NCBI GenBank assembly: GCA_020064725.1
Contig: JAGTWJ010000006.1
Location: forward strand, 620,001 to 684,000
Origin: Drechslerella dactyloides
Lineage: Eukaryota; Ascomycota; Orbiliomycetes; Orbiliales; Orbiliaceae
Length of the DNA stretch: 64,000 nt
Direction: 5' to 3'
Shown here: positions 47,861-59,716 of the stretch, piece by piece
Numbering within the stretch: position 1 is the first letter of the stretch
Layout: every line of letters begins with the position of its first letter
Made by a program: the position numbers and the translations under genes
The notes under the pieces: model-generated
What the model was told of the DNA's origin: nothing
The model's input: only the letters and a program-made list of their open reading frames with translations
Database searches by the model: none

Positions 47861-50800
47861 CTAGCTCAAATTATCAAGCGTGAAAAACGACACGCCGCCT
47901 GAGATGTGGCCCAGAACGATCGTGTTCTCATGTAGAGTTAAGCAGGTCGGTCGACGCTCGGTCGGGAGCCAGATGAGCCTCTCCGAGCCTGCGGCCAGCC
48001 ATTCGCCATCGATGAGAACGATTTCGTGTCGATTTTTGTTCTGGCGTGTATGACTATCAACCGAAACAGAAGCGGCAGGGATCGAAAAGGATTCGGTATC
48101 GGTGTTAATGTAGCGGCTGTCTTCTGAGAATCGTACATTTTCAGGAAAATCGCAAGTGGTGAAGATGTTAAGTGACCCTTCCGTGGCGGCGTCCCATAGC
48201 TTGACTGTCTTGTCCCGCGATGCTGACGCCACTGTCTTGCTGTCGGGTGAGAATGCCACGCTGTTGACCCAATCTGTATGGCCGTGCAGAGTGCTCAGTT
48301 TGGCTCCCGTGGCGGCATCCCACAGCTTGACCGTTTGGTTGTTCGATGCCGATGCCACCGTCTTGCTGTCGGGTGAGAATGCCACGCTGCTGACACAATT
48401 TGAATGGCCGCGCAGAGTGCTCAGTTCGGCTCCTGTGGTGGCATCCCACAGCTTGACCGTTTGGTTGTTCGATGCTGATGCCACTGTCTTGCCGTCGGGC
48501 GAGAATGCCATGCTGCTGACACAATTTGAATGGCCACGCAGAGTGCTCAGTTCGGCTCCCGTGGTGGCATCCCACAGCTTGACTGTTTGGTTGTCTGATG
48601 CTGATGCCACCATCTTGCCGTCGGGCGAGAATGCCACGCTGTAGACAGAAGCTGCATGGCTGTGCAGCGTCTGCAGTAGTCTACCCTATTTATCTTGAAT
48701 CTGAGGTAGCTGCCTTACCCACTTAATCCTCTCTTCTGGTTTGAATGTGCACTTGACCACGTTTCTCTTGGGTGTAAATATAAGTGCTGAATAATACACT
48801 TACAGTGGTGCCTTGCCAATAATATGCTGGTTCTGTAGTATGAACCACTTCGCATTGTGTATGAAAGTGGATATGCTCTTGCTGTTTTCTGCCTACGAAT
48901 CCAGTAAGTATTCCTGTTTGCCCATATGCTACTGAGAACATATACATCTGTTATTGATATCAACTCATCAACTGCCGTAATTGTTTCCAATATTATATTT
49001 GTAAGACTGGCTGCCTTGAGCCAATGCAGCAAGTACTTTCATAGGAATTCGTGAGTTTGGTTATTATCAACAAGACGTTGTCTGCATCCTTTTAGGTAAT
49101 ACACCCAGTAGCAACAGACGTACCAAAGATCCACCAGAAAATAGTCTTTGATTATTTTTCCATCAATATCTGATTGAAGTGTTCTGGGCTGGTACAAGTT
49201 GCATATGTCCTTTCTTAACCCATATGGGCTGGACATTCACTTGATACATTTGTCAACAATTGTTTTGTGCGATTCCCCTTCGTCCACCCAGAAAGGACTT
49301 TTCTCCCGAAGCAAACTATCCAGAAGGAAATCACAGAACAATAGGTAAAATATCCTGATTGGAGTGTGGCGGCTGTCGGGTACATCAAGGACGGAATGCA
49401 ATGGCCTCAGTCTGCTATTGACTATGTTTTGTGAAATGCTCAGTAGACTCACTAAGCCTGACGTAGACAGCAGCATCGCAAGATTAACAATAGTGCCGAC
49501 TATCCATCGGAACTCATCAATAAGTTGTTTCTTTTCAGCCTCATTTTGGCCCACAGTTAGCTTGCCTAGAATCAGAAAATATATCCTTTGTAGCTGCAAA
49601 AGCTGGCAGTTGCTTTGATATTTTAGAATTCCTTGTATCTGTTCTTCAAGATCCCAGCTTTTGTCTCCAATAAACCAACACAGCATTGCCACATAAATAA
49701 ACAAAGGCACTAATATCCCAATTAGTCTCCAAACCCTCCCATCACCAGGCCATTTTTGTGGAGGAGAACGCTCCTCATATATATCAAGAAACTCATATTT
49801 CTCCTATATTTTAGAAAGCTCATACTATAGAAATAGTAATATATCATACTCAATCTTCAGAACTTTATACAAGATAATATCTTTGTATGTGCTGTTTGGT
49901 AGTCTTTTGAACATGGGACAAATAGACAAGTCAGGCCTGTTGGTCAGGAACACCCACACATCAGCAGACAGTATACCCTTTAGCTAAGTAAGCAGATATA
50001 TAATGACTTTGATGTTCTTTTCCCCATCACACTTGTCCAGCGTGTCAATCAGTAAAATCAACCTTGCCCTATGAGATATGGGTCTGACCCTGGAAAGAGG
50101 TTCTAAAATGAGCTTGCAAAACTGCTCTTTTAACACCTTCATGAAGATGACCGGGTTCTCTTGGATTGCGTTTTGGATTTTTACAGCAAAGCAGTGATTG
50201 TGGTTTGTTAGCTGACTCACAATTGTGGTGAATAAACGTGTGCTGTTACTGCAATCAACTTTGCCTTGTTTGAAAAAGAAGTTTGCTGCTAGCTGCTTGT
50301 TTGTACACAATTGTCTGGCCACTGTTTGAGAGATTGTGGATTTTCCTGTCCCTGCTATGCCGACTAACCAGAAAATGTCTTTTCCTTCCAAATCACCTGA
50401 CCACTGGTAAATAGTTTGGAGAAAATCTACCCTGGTTCCTTCTAAATACTTTGGCTCGTGTTGGTCGACGAAGCTCCTGAAGGCTGCCCCTTCAGCGATG
50501 GGCAGGTCGAGTCGAACCATTCCCGCTCGATTGCCCTCATGATGCACTGTCGTTCGTCAGCGTCGAGATTGAGTTAGCAGGTGTCCAAGATGGAGGTCAA
50601 CGGTGGAGATCAACGTGGCCGGAATCATTCCGATAGGCTTGTGTACCAACCTTTCGCCGGCAACCGAAGCAAGAGCGCCTTTGCGAAAGCCGCAGCGGAC
50701 AGGGCGGCGTAAGGCTGCCATGCCTTGTTCTTGTGGCTGTCGGCGTAATCGCAGATGCCTCGCACCACCAGCGACGGCAGCTCGTCCATAATCCCCGCGG

Positions 50801-51590
50801 CCTCCATTTCGAAGCACAGAACGCCTTTCTCCTGAGCTAAAAGGTCCCTGGTCACGCCGCTCTTCATAACCTGATTGCCGGACGCGATCAGTCCGCAGTG
50901 GACACGCGGCTGCTCGTTTGGCCGGGGCGCCCTTTCCACCACCTCGCCCGCCGCGCATCTGTCGCAGGATTCATTTCCAGCGGGGTGGTCGTAATCTGCT
51001 CGGAACAGCTGGTCGCTACAGCCTGGGGGCCGGGAGAATTCCCGAGGTGCAAGGCCGTTGCTCAGCAATCGCGTGATAATGCCATCGATATCGTTGCGTT
51101 GCTGTAGTTGATGCTCTGCTTTAAGCTTAGCCAGCGCCGTAAGAAATCTTTTCGGTAGCTTGTTGAGAACCCCGGTTTGGACGAATCGGCCAGCGTGCAC
51201 TGTTTTCCCAAAGTCGTACTGCAAAATCCCTCCGAACCCTGGCACCGGTTCGCTCACGACAACATCACCTAACCTGATGTCCCTCTGCGGCAGTGCTGGA
51301 GCTCCACCGGCAATGCCTACCATCAAAGCGGCTGTTATCGACGGGAAGCTCCGCCGCATGTGGCTAGCTACATTCGCGGCCGATGTTAGGCCGTACACGC
51401 CGGTTGGAAGACACGCGATAATGATATTGTACGAGCCTATGCGGCCAAACTCGTATGCGTTATCGTCCAGTTCGCTCTGAGGTAGCCGGGGGTGAATTTC
51501 GTCTAGGATAGCGACTGCTGCGGCGAACTCTACCGGTAAGGCACATATCCAGCCTATATCGTAGTCTTCGCTTTCGAGCCGGCGATTCAT
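47861..51590 (-). pseudogene. PNP-NACHT-WD40 NLR (STAND) gene, broken
   Basis: Read on the minus strand, the modules are in the order of a fungal NOD-like receptor. Residues from 51,590 form a purine/uridine phosphorylase-like (PNP_UDP_1) domain: DYDIGWICALPVE, GIAGGAPALPQRDIRLGDVV, FEMEAAGIMDELP and VRGICDYADSH. An intron of about 100 bp (donor near 50,650, acceptor near 50,548) leads in frame to a NACHT domain. It has LPIAEGAAF, Walker A GIAGTGKST near 50,350 and a Walker B region ILLIDTLDKCD. The NACHT-associated helical region follows (49,237-49,710). At 47,861-48,690 there are four WD40 repeats of 42 residues and a conserved tail. Stops near 49,984, 49,240, 49,037 and 48,690 are CAG/TGG-to-TAG type, so it is probably a RIP-damaged pseudogene. 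In the family, the NACHT drives oligomerisation, the WD40 senses ligand and the PNP domain is the effector. Confidence 0.85.
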
Positions 51591-52186
51591 CGAAACTTAT
51601 CTTTCAATCTGGATTCGAAGGCGAGCGGAAAACAACGGGCTGAAGATTAGAGCAACGGCGACGTAAATTCCCACAGCAGCTGCAGTCCTCCAATATTGCC
51701 AGGTGATGTAGCGAGGCGGGAAAAGCAGTAGCAGCAGGAGGAGAAGGAGAGGGAGGAGGAGGAGGAGGAGGAGAAGAGGAGGAGAATGGTGAGAATTGAA
51801 ACCTGTAGAGCTGATGGCGAGAAGGCAACGGTTATCTGGAAGCTCTGCGGCCTCCAGTCTCATTCTACTGCGAGCAAGGCGGAAAAGGCAGAATTTCATG
51901 GAATTAAACAACTGTATCAATAATACTACATAAAATACAAGTTCTAGTTTCTTTACAACTTTGGAGCCTTTCGCAGCCTCGTGCAGCGCGCAGCCTCGTA
52001 CAGCCCCGTGCGGCGGGGTTTGCAGAAGCAACGCCAGCATCGATACCACTCTGGGCTCTCAGCCTTCCGAAGCAGAACCTACACGAGATATTTAAGAGCA
52101 GAAAGGCACAACATCTCCGCATCCACGACAGACCGAGGTCTTGACCCCGGATTTCCGAGCGACACCGGCACCAAACCACACACAGC
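51591..52186. promoter_or_regulatory. Divergent intergenic region between two NLR genes, with purine tract
   Basis: These 0.6 kb lie between head-to-head NLR starts. An AGGAGGAGAAGGAGAGGGAGG-like purine run occupies about 51,734-51,787. Leucine- and proline-rich frames opposite it are by-products. Confidence 0.55.
51734..51787. repeat. (GGA)n purine-rich microsatellite
   Basis: Nearly pure GGA/GAA triplets, interrupted only by single changes. Confidence 0.85.
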
Positions 52187-53886
52187 ATGGACCCACTATC
52201 GGCCACGGCCAGCATCATCGCCGTCATCCAAGGTATCAGCGGGTGCTGGAAACTGTATTCGAGCATCAAGGGCGCCAGGGACGACATTGATAAACTTCGA
52301 GCCAAAGTCGTCAGCGTCGATGAGCTAATAAAGCGCGTGGAGGCGCTTGTCCGTGGCCCGGATGGCCAACGGCTCTCCGGATCCGGTGCGCTGGAGAATG
52401 CGCTCAAGTGCTGTTGTTCCGAACTGCAGCAGCTCAGAGACAAGCTGGGCTCGAGGAAAATCAAGGAACGAAAGCTCTTGAGCATCATCAAAGTACACGC
52501 CAAATGGCCGTTCACAGGCCCCGAAAGCCTCAAGATTGTTGACAACCTCGAAAGATGGAAGCGGTCTATAACTCTAGCTCTGAATATCGACCAAACGCAA
52601 GTCATACGAGTACCGCTGATACCATTTGAAACGCGGGCTGACATGGCAATACAGGGTCCAATTGCGGAACATCAACCGAAAACTCGACTTTGCCGGCCTT
52701 CCTCTCGCTGAGGGGGCAGCTTACGGGAGCTTCGCCGATCAGCACCAGCCGGAGTGCCTGCAAGGGACCACCAGGGTGGGCCTGCTGCACGACATTGCAA
52801 CATGGGCGGAAGACCCACGGGGCAAATGCATTTTTTGGTTAAGCAGCGCCGCGGGGACAGGAAAATCGACCATCTCACGGACAGTCGCTAAAGACCTTCG
52901 GGGAAAAGACCAACTGGCGGCGAGCTTCTTCTTCCGAAGAGGCGAAAAGGATCGAGGAGATGCCGCCAAATTTTTCACAACGCTTGCGTCCCAACTAGCG
53001 AATCGCATCCGCGACATCGCACCAAATATACAAAACGCGATAAACACAGAACCTGGCATCCCGAGCATGGGTCTCAAAGAGCAATTTAGGAAACTAATTT
53101 TCCAACCTCTCTCGCAACTAGGATGCTCATCACCTCAAGCCGTCAAGGCGATATTGGTAGTCGATGCGCTAGACGAATGTGATCACGAGAAGGACCAGCA
53201 GCTTATCATTTCCCTTCTCGGGCGCTTGAAAGAGATACAGGCGGTTGATATGCGCATTTTCCTGACGAGCAGACCTGAACTCCCGGTTCGGCTGGGGTTT
53301 AAGGAGCTATCCGGGGGCACCTATCAAGACATCGTCTTACACGAAGTCCCCGGGATCGAGCAAGATATTACACTTTTCTTGGAGAAAGAGTTTGTAGAAA
53401 CACAGAGATTCCATCAACTGCCCAACGGCTAGCCTGGGAGAGGGGATATCCAAAGGCTCATCAAAATGGCCGTACCTCTGTTCATCTTTGCTGCCACGGC
53501 GTGTCGCTTCACCGGTGACAGAGGGCGGGACCCCGAGAAGCGGATCAAGTGTGGACATCCTAGTCGGAATTTATAAAATCGGATCATATTACCATGATAC
53601 TGCCAGATATGGTGAAGCTTTGCAGTGGTTCGAGCGAGCGCTTGCCGGCGAAGAGAAGGCCTTGGGCAAAGACCACCCGTCAACACTCTGCACAGTCAAC
53701 AGTATCGCCCTAGTTTTCTACAAGCAAGGCAAATACGACGAGGCCGTGCAGTGGTTCGAGCGAGCGCTTGCTGGCACAAAGGAGGCCGTGGGCAAAAACC
53801 ACCCATCAACACTCGTTGTAGCTGAAAACCTGCGACTCTTACCGAAAATACGAACGAATCGAAATAGCGGCGAGGGACAATATTAG
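52187..53886 (+). pseudogene. Fungal_N (HeLo-like)-NACHT-TPR NLR gene, frameshifted
   Basis: The frame at 52,187-52,711 begins MDPLSATASIIAVIQGISG, the classic start of the fungal STAND N-terminal domain, a HeLo-like helical region linked to cell-death effectors. The frame then shifts by one base near 52,640-52,690, and I found no intron that repairs it. The second frame, to 53,432, carries LPLAEGAAYGSFADQH, Walker A SSAAGTGKST near 52,850, Walker B ILVVDALDECD near 53,160 and sensor FLTSRPELP. It stops at a TAG where TGG is expected, and the family sequence continues as RLIKMAVPLFIFAATACRF to 53,574. A third frame, 53,488-53,886, holds two kinesin-light-chain-like TPRs (WFERALAGEEKALGKDHPS). 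The parts are out of register, so it is a pseudogene or recombinant. Confidence 0.8.
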
Positions 53887-54163
53887 CGTTCGCCTCAATT
53901 GTATTAAAATAATAAGTGGGATGTTTCCAATATCTCAAAAGGTAGCACTATATCTCGTTTTCTTTTATATCCTCTTTTAGGGGCTTCCTAAAGATTAAAC
54001 CCTGATCCGAAAATATTGATACTGCAGTTTAAGGATCAAGCGAGCAAGTTGTAATATTTTAACTGCACGAAGTCCCGAAGATCGAGCATGATATATCGCT
54101 ATTCCTACAGCACGAACTTTCTAAGATACAGGAAGAACACGAGCTCCCGTAGAGTGTGTAACA
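53887..54163 (+). pseudogene. NACHT-gene fragment cut by an LTR relic
   Basis: Bases about 54,060-54,150 translate to LHEVPKIEHDISLFLQHEL, matching LHEVPGIEQDITLFLEKEF of the preceding NACHT gene (about 53,340). The fragment ends where the LTR-like repeat begins. The rest of the interval shows nothing recognisable. Confidence 0.6.
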
Positions 54164-54400
54164 ACGATAGTAAATAGACTAGCTATTAAGATACTATAGT
54201 TTGAGAAGTTGACCGATGGTTCTCAAGAGAGAAGCCATCAATCAAGGGTGAAGCAAGCAGGTTAAATACATGATTCCTGATGCATGGTTTGTATGGATGT
54301 GTTGGTGGTGTTGTGCTCACTGCTCACTGCTCGCGTCGAGCGGGGAGCGTCGCGGTGAGCATTCATGTCTGATGAGTCATCACGAGTGGCTGCTCTGGTA
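54164..54400 (-). repeat. LTR-like repeat, family 1, truncated and inverted
   Basis: It is the reverse complement of part of 46,940-47,292. It contains GTTGACCGATGGTTCTCAAG and TGTGTTGGTGGTGTTGTGCTC, followed by repeated GAGCACTGAGC-like units. The last about 170 bp of the LTR are absent on the left side. Confidence 0.55.
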
Positions 54401-54657
54401 GAGGTAGCATATATTTATGATTCGACTCAGCCCCAGTTTCTTCAGCATACGCAGCCCTTGTGTGGGTCCAATCAATACATTTTAGATGATTTTGCGGACA
54501 GCCGCGGCTGAAATCTTACAGCCTTATGAGGGCCGCACTAACTCACCTAATCTGAAGCTGCAGGAACAGGATTATATACAACAAAATGACATCAAACTCC
54601 CCCCCGGAAATCGCGAATCAATCTGGAGATACCTTCCAGGAATCAGCTTAACAGGTT
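54401..54657. other. Short region upstream of the PNP-NB-ARC-TPR gene
   Basis: A frame starting at 54,486 overlaps the next gene in another register and shows no domain. It is probably promoter. Confidence 0.4.
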
Positions 54658-57600
54658 ATGGCGACCAAACTCGGAAGGGGCGACTACTCCGTTGGCTGGA
54701 TATGCGCTATTCACATAGAATTGGCAGCCGTACTTGTAGCGCTAGACGATATTCATCCCTCACTTGATATTGCCGACGGCGATAACAACGACTACAAATT
54801 GGCAGAATAGGCAAGCATAATGTAGTGATTTCTTGTCTTCCACGATATGGGACAACTCGGGCCGGTATCGTTGCTACCCGCATGCGCTCAAGCTCCACAA
54901 GGCTAAAGTTCGGCTTATTAGTCGGCATCGGAGGTGGCGCGCCCAGCGTATTGAACAACATCCGGCTTGGTGATATAGTTGTCAGCCAACCAACGGGTCT
55001 CTCCGGGGGCGTGGTTCAACATAATTTTGGGAAAGCAATCGGAAACGGCGAATTTGAACGAACCGGGTCGTTGAACGCTCCTCCACCCGTTCTGCTCAGC
55101 GCTATATCAGCAATAAAAGCTATAAATCAGGTGGAACTAGGGAAGAATATATCGGATGCAGCTCTGAGAATAAAAGAAGAGGACATCAGATTTCAATATC
55201 CAGGTCAGGACGTCGACAGACTATTCCGCGCTGATTACAATCATGTCGCCAGCGAAGGACGCCAAAGCGATGCCTGCAGAGCGTGTGATGCTACGAAAGT
55301 GATTACTCGATTAGAGCGACAGTACGGCTACCCGTACGTACATTACGGTATTATAGCTTCAGGGGACCAAGTTATGAAAGACGGAATGAAGAGAGACAGA
55401 ATCAGCGCGCACACCGGAGCCCTCTGCTTCGAAATGGAAGCGGCGGGACTAATGGATGATTTTCCCTGCCTAGTTATCCGAGGAATATGCGATTACTCTG
55501 ATGGCCACAAGAATAAAAGTTGGTAGCCCTATGCCGCCCTAGTTGCAGCCATTTACGCCAAGCAAGTTCTCCTTCAGATATCAGCAGGTATCGTACCATA
55601 TATTTAAAAACTTGTAGTTATGGAGCTGATCAATATCGGAATATGTAGCTAGCGAATGCGAAGATGAAGACAATAGTGGAGGTAAGGCCCCTTGGATCCT
55701 CCATTCGCCCTTCTCTTAAAACTGGTTACGCTGTAGCGTTTATCCGCTCAAACTAATGCCATTCTGCACAGAGCAAGGAGGAATGGAAAGGATCAACTTT
55801 GTTATCCCATTTCGCATGCCATATATCCGGAACCGCAATTTCGTTGGTAAGGCGGAAGGGCTCAGGAGGATTTATAAATACTTCAAGAAATCTGTTTCTA
55901 CGGACATACCGTCTATATACGCTCTCACAGGTACCGGGGGGATGGGAAAGACATAGATTGCTCTTGAATACGCATACCGGCATCACCACGACTATACGGC
56001 TCTTTTCTGGGTAAACGCAGCGAACGAAGACACCATCCGCACTTCGTTCATAGGTATCATGCAGCTCATTGTCAAAGAGCAGGCGAGAATGATGTGGCCA
56101 AAGTCTACTCCGAACTTCGAAATTGTCGCTTCTAGACTCGGCATCCCAGGGTATATTAACGGCAAAGGCCTAGTCAGTGCTGAACCAGAAACTATCTGTA
56201 ATATTTCAGCGGCTCTATATGACTGGCTTCAGCTACCGGCTAATACTAAATGGTTGCTGATTTTCGACAACACAGACGACCTAGAGGTGTTTCATATACA
56301 AGAGTATTTGCCGAAACACGGCGGTGGTGCTATCCTTATCACCAGTCGTAGGCCACATTTCTTTCAGAGAGTAGAGCAAGGAGGTCTTGATGGACTGGAT
56401 CGGGCTAGCGCGACCAATCTTCTACTGCTAAACTTGGCTCAATCGCGGATCCTCGAGGAGGTACGGCCGCTAGCTAGTACTATGTTCATACTACGTTATA
56501 CTTACTTTAAGATACTTTAGATGATGAAAACGAAGCGTCGGAGCTCGTCGAAAAGTTGGGTTTCATGCCCCTTGCAATCATGCATGCAGGCTGCTTTATA
56601 TCAGAAGCGAAAATGTCATTAAAGGATTATCTCTCCTCTTATGACGACATGTTCATGTCAATACAGTCAAGAAAACCGAGAATTGGGTGGGATTATCGGG
56701 ATGATACCACTATAACAACCTGGGAAATATCTTTCTCGGAGGTTGAAAAGCAAGATATTCAAGCAGCTAGGTTATTACTTACCTGTTCGTACCTCAATCC
56801 TGCAGAAGTTTCCGAGGACTTGTGGGTGGATACCCCCTCGGATAATGATTTCAGATTCAAAAGTAAGTATCTTCTGCATTAAAGCCATGAATACCATATT
56901 CTAATACAATCCAGCCAAGGATAGAATATTACTCCTTGCTTCTCATTCCCTCGTAAAGATAATCCGTTTCGGGAGTTTCTCTATTCATCCAGTCGTACAT
57001 TCATGGGCGCGGGGGCGCTTGAAACAACCGGAAAGATTACAGGCGTTAAACAAAGCTCTAACACTGCTTCGAAATGCTAGCGAAAAGGCGTTTAGAGATA
57101 ATGCCAAGTGTTATTCTCAGGAGGAAAAGCGATATACCCCTCACCTAGAATATATGGGCCAACTTGTAAAGCCCAATATTTTGGAGATGCTCCTCCATCA
57201 GGTGCAACGGCCGGATTCGGGAAACATGGCCATTATCCGTGAGATTGGAAAACCCCTTTTTATGCAAGGCAAATGTCGCGAAGCCATGCAGCTCCATAAA
57301 CAATTATTTTCAGTGTGTGAGAAGACTCTAGGCAAACTTCATCCGTCAACACTCCACGCTGTAAATATCGTCGGATTAGTCTTGCACCGTCAGGGCAAAT
57401 ATGATGATGCCATGCGTTGGCTTCAGCAAGCACTTGCTGGACGTGAGGAGGCTCTAGGCAAAGATCATCTAGAAACACTCTGCACAATCTACAGCATCGG
57501 CTTAGTCTTCTACAGCCAAGACAAATATGATGAAGCCATGAAGTGGTACGAACGAGCATTTGCTGGCAGAGGGAAGGCTTTGGGCCAAGATAATCTGGTA

Positions 57601-58017
57601 ACACTCTGCACAGCCAAAATTATCGGTGAAGTCTTTGAGAGACAAGGCAAATACGACGAGGCCATGCAGCGGTATCAGCGAGCACTTGCTGGCAAAGAGA
57701 AGGCTCTCGGCAAAGATCATCCTTCGACACTCAGCACAATCCAGAGTACTGGGAATGTTTTCTTTTGTCAAGGCAAATACGACGAGGCCATGCAGTGCTG
57801 CAAACGAGCACTCACTGGCTTCGAGAAGGCTTTGGGCAAAGAACACCCATCATATCTCGCGACGGTCAAGAACATGGCAATAGTACTTTCAAACAAAGGG
57901 AAATACAATGATGCCCTGCAATGGTGTAATAAGGCACTTATTGGCTTTGAGAAGACTTTGGGACCAGACCATCCGCAAACAAGTGAAACCAGGAAGAGTT
58001 TCAAAAGTTTTTCTTGA
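54658..58017 (+). pseudogene. PNP-NB-ARC-TPR NLR gene, broken
   Basis: From ATG 54,658 the frame reads GDYSVGWICAIHIELAA, the PNP-domain start. A single missing base near 54,800 (expected KLGRIGKHN) shifts it into 54,825-55,526, which contains GIGGGAPSVLNNIRLGDIVV and CFEMEAAGLMDD. A TAG for CAG follows KNKSW at 55,525. After a linker with at least one intron, the NB-ARC domain has GTGGMGKT at about 55,935-55,955, directly followed by another TAG, then WLLIFDNTDDLE and GAILITSRRP. The junction near 56,480-56,520 is out of phase. An intron at 56,863-56,914 leads to SIHPVVHSWARGR and six TPRs of 42 residues each (about 57,225-57,990), pattern QGKYDEAMQRYQRALAGKEKALGKDHPSTL. It is an incompatibility-type receptor gene, now non-functional. 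Confidence 0.85.
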
Positions 58018-58389
58018 TAGCAACAATCGCCGAATTAAAAGGCTATACTGTTTTTCTATTTTGATCGGCTTAATCTCTCTTATTTTTAGCCCTTTCTTTC
58101 CTTCCTGGTAGAATGCCGCCATACATAGTCTCTGGAACATTTTCTGTGGGTATGAATACAACTCAATGTCTGAATAATGATCCATTGGACAGTGTATATA
58201 CTATTAATTTATTGACTTGAGGATTGGTAGTATTATTGAGGGTTGTCAATCGGAAAAACTGGTTTTGCCTAATGCATATTCTAGTTGAGGGATCATGGAT
58301 AAGCTGATGCTTTTTTGCATGTTTTAGCGGAAATCGTGTGGTTGAGGAATTTTGGACTTCTTCGAGTCATCATAGCTATCATCATGGAA
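58018..58389. other. Intergenic, 0.37 kb
   Basis: No gene is recognised. It separates the TPR end of the NLR from the membrane protein. Confidence 0.4.
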
Positions 58390-59716
58390 TGAAATCACCT
58401 TTGCACGTGTCTACGTTCCGCAGAATGTTCTGGAGTGCAATAAATTCGTATCGCAATCGCTCTCGTATCGAACAGAGAGCAATGCCAGTTGTCCACTCAG
58501 AAACGTGAATGGAACTTGCTGGAAAGGGAATAACTCCGCTTTCACCATGGACTCTGGGAATATTACACTGAGCCAATTGGGAATCAATACCGAGTATGGG
58601 AAACAAATATCCGTCAGACGGCTGAGCACTTGTGCTGTGATCGATGCGGAAACGTTCAGAGTACCGCCAGATCCCGACATATCCCGCAGTATTAATGTAA
58701 CTTGGGCTCAGTACTCGTTCTCGGAGATTGCGGGGCGAAACGCGACAAAATTCTTCGCACTCGACAAATTTAGTTTAGGTTACGAACTCGTAGCAGAATA
58801 TCTGACGGGCCATTCAATCTTGGGATCTGCCATACATCGACCGCTACGGCCAGAACCGCTAACGGAGAACGATGTTAGCGTGATCCTGCTTCAGGCCGAT
58901 GGGTTATGGTATTTGGAACCGTCAGACGATCCTTTCTTCTCCGTCCATCGTGAAATCCTTTTCAATACTAGCATTAAACCTGAGCCTGGTTTCGTTCGCT
59001 ACGGGGCGGATAACTTTGTAAACGCTATGGCTTGTACGGAGCGGAAACAGTATTGCAGTTCGATCACCAGTCAATGCACGCCGTGGGGGGGAGCTGTTGC
59101 AAAGCGGAGCGATTCGGTTGGTGGATACTTGCCACCGCTTTTGGGCTCCGGGGTAACCAGGAATTCATCGGACGCCGCGAAGGACCTCATAAATTCGCTC
59201 TTTTTTGTCGATCTAATGGCCCAAGAGACTTCTTTGGCGAGCAGCATCGGAGGGCGTGGCGGTGCAGCCGCGCTTCAAGCGGCAAAATATATCATCAAAG
59301 GGGATCAAACGCGGTTGCAGCCTGAACAATGGAAAGTCGAACTGAAATACTGGTTCGCTATAGGGCTGGCGAGGTTTCAACTCGAGACTTTCAATTCGAT
59401 AGATGCTCTGGCGAATATTGACGAAGTCCGCGTAGCGAATTTATGGGATACTCATAATTTGGAATCTCTGAAGAGTTTATGCGGAAGAGTAAAATTCAGA
59501 GATTCGAATCATATGTCAATGAGCGTGGTGGGAATTTTCATCATACTCGCTTTCTCAGGGATTCTGGCATTGGCGAGTTTGGTCGGGCTTCTTTTGCAGG
59601 AGGTTCCAACGATGAAATCCAAATCGCAAATTATCAATGATTGGTGTCGGGACGAGATTTTATCATTGCTGCAAGAGACACAAGTAATGTCTAGCTCCAC
59701 AATCACATTGTTATAA
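58390..59716 (+). CDS. Hypothetical secreted/membrane protein, 5' end incomplete
   Basis: The frame is open from about 58,378, without a clear ATG, to 59,716. The 5' side begins after an ATAG that could be an intron acceptor, and I find no matching first exon with a signal peptide. The product has many cysteines and N-glycosylation-type sites (NGTCW, NITL, NVTW, NATK, NTS, NSSD) and a single C-terminal hydrophobic segment, SVVGIFIILAFSGILALASL, about 50 residues from the end. This suggests an extracellular domain anchored in a membrane with a short cytosolic tail. I do not recognise the family with certainty; similar proteins of unknown function are common in filamentous ascomycetes. It may be 5'-truncated. 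Confidence 0.55.

Noticed and set aside
51597..52049. 150-residue leucine-rich frame on the minus strand
   Set aside because: The leucine run is the complement of the (GGA)n purine tract and no other feature supports a gene.
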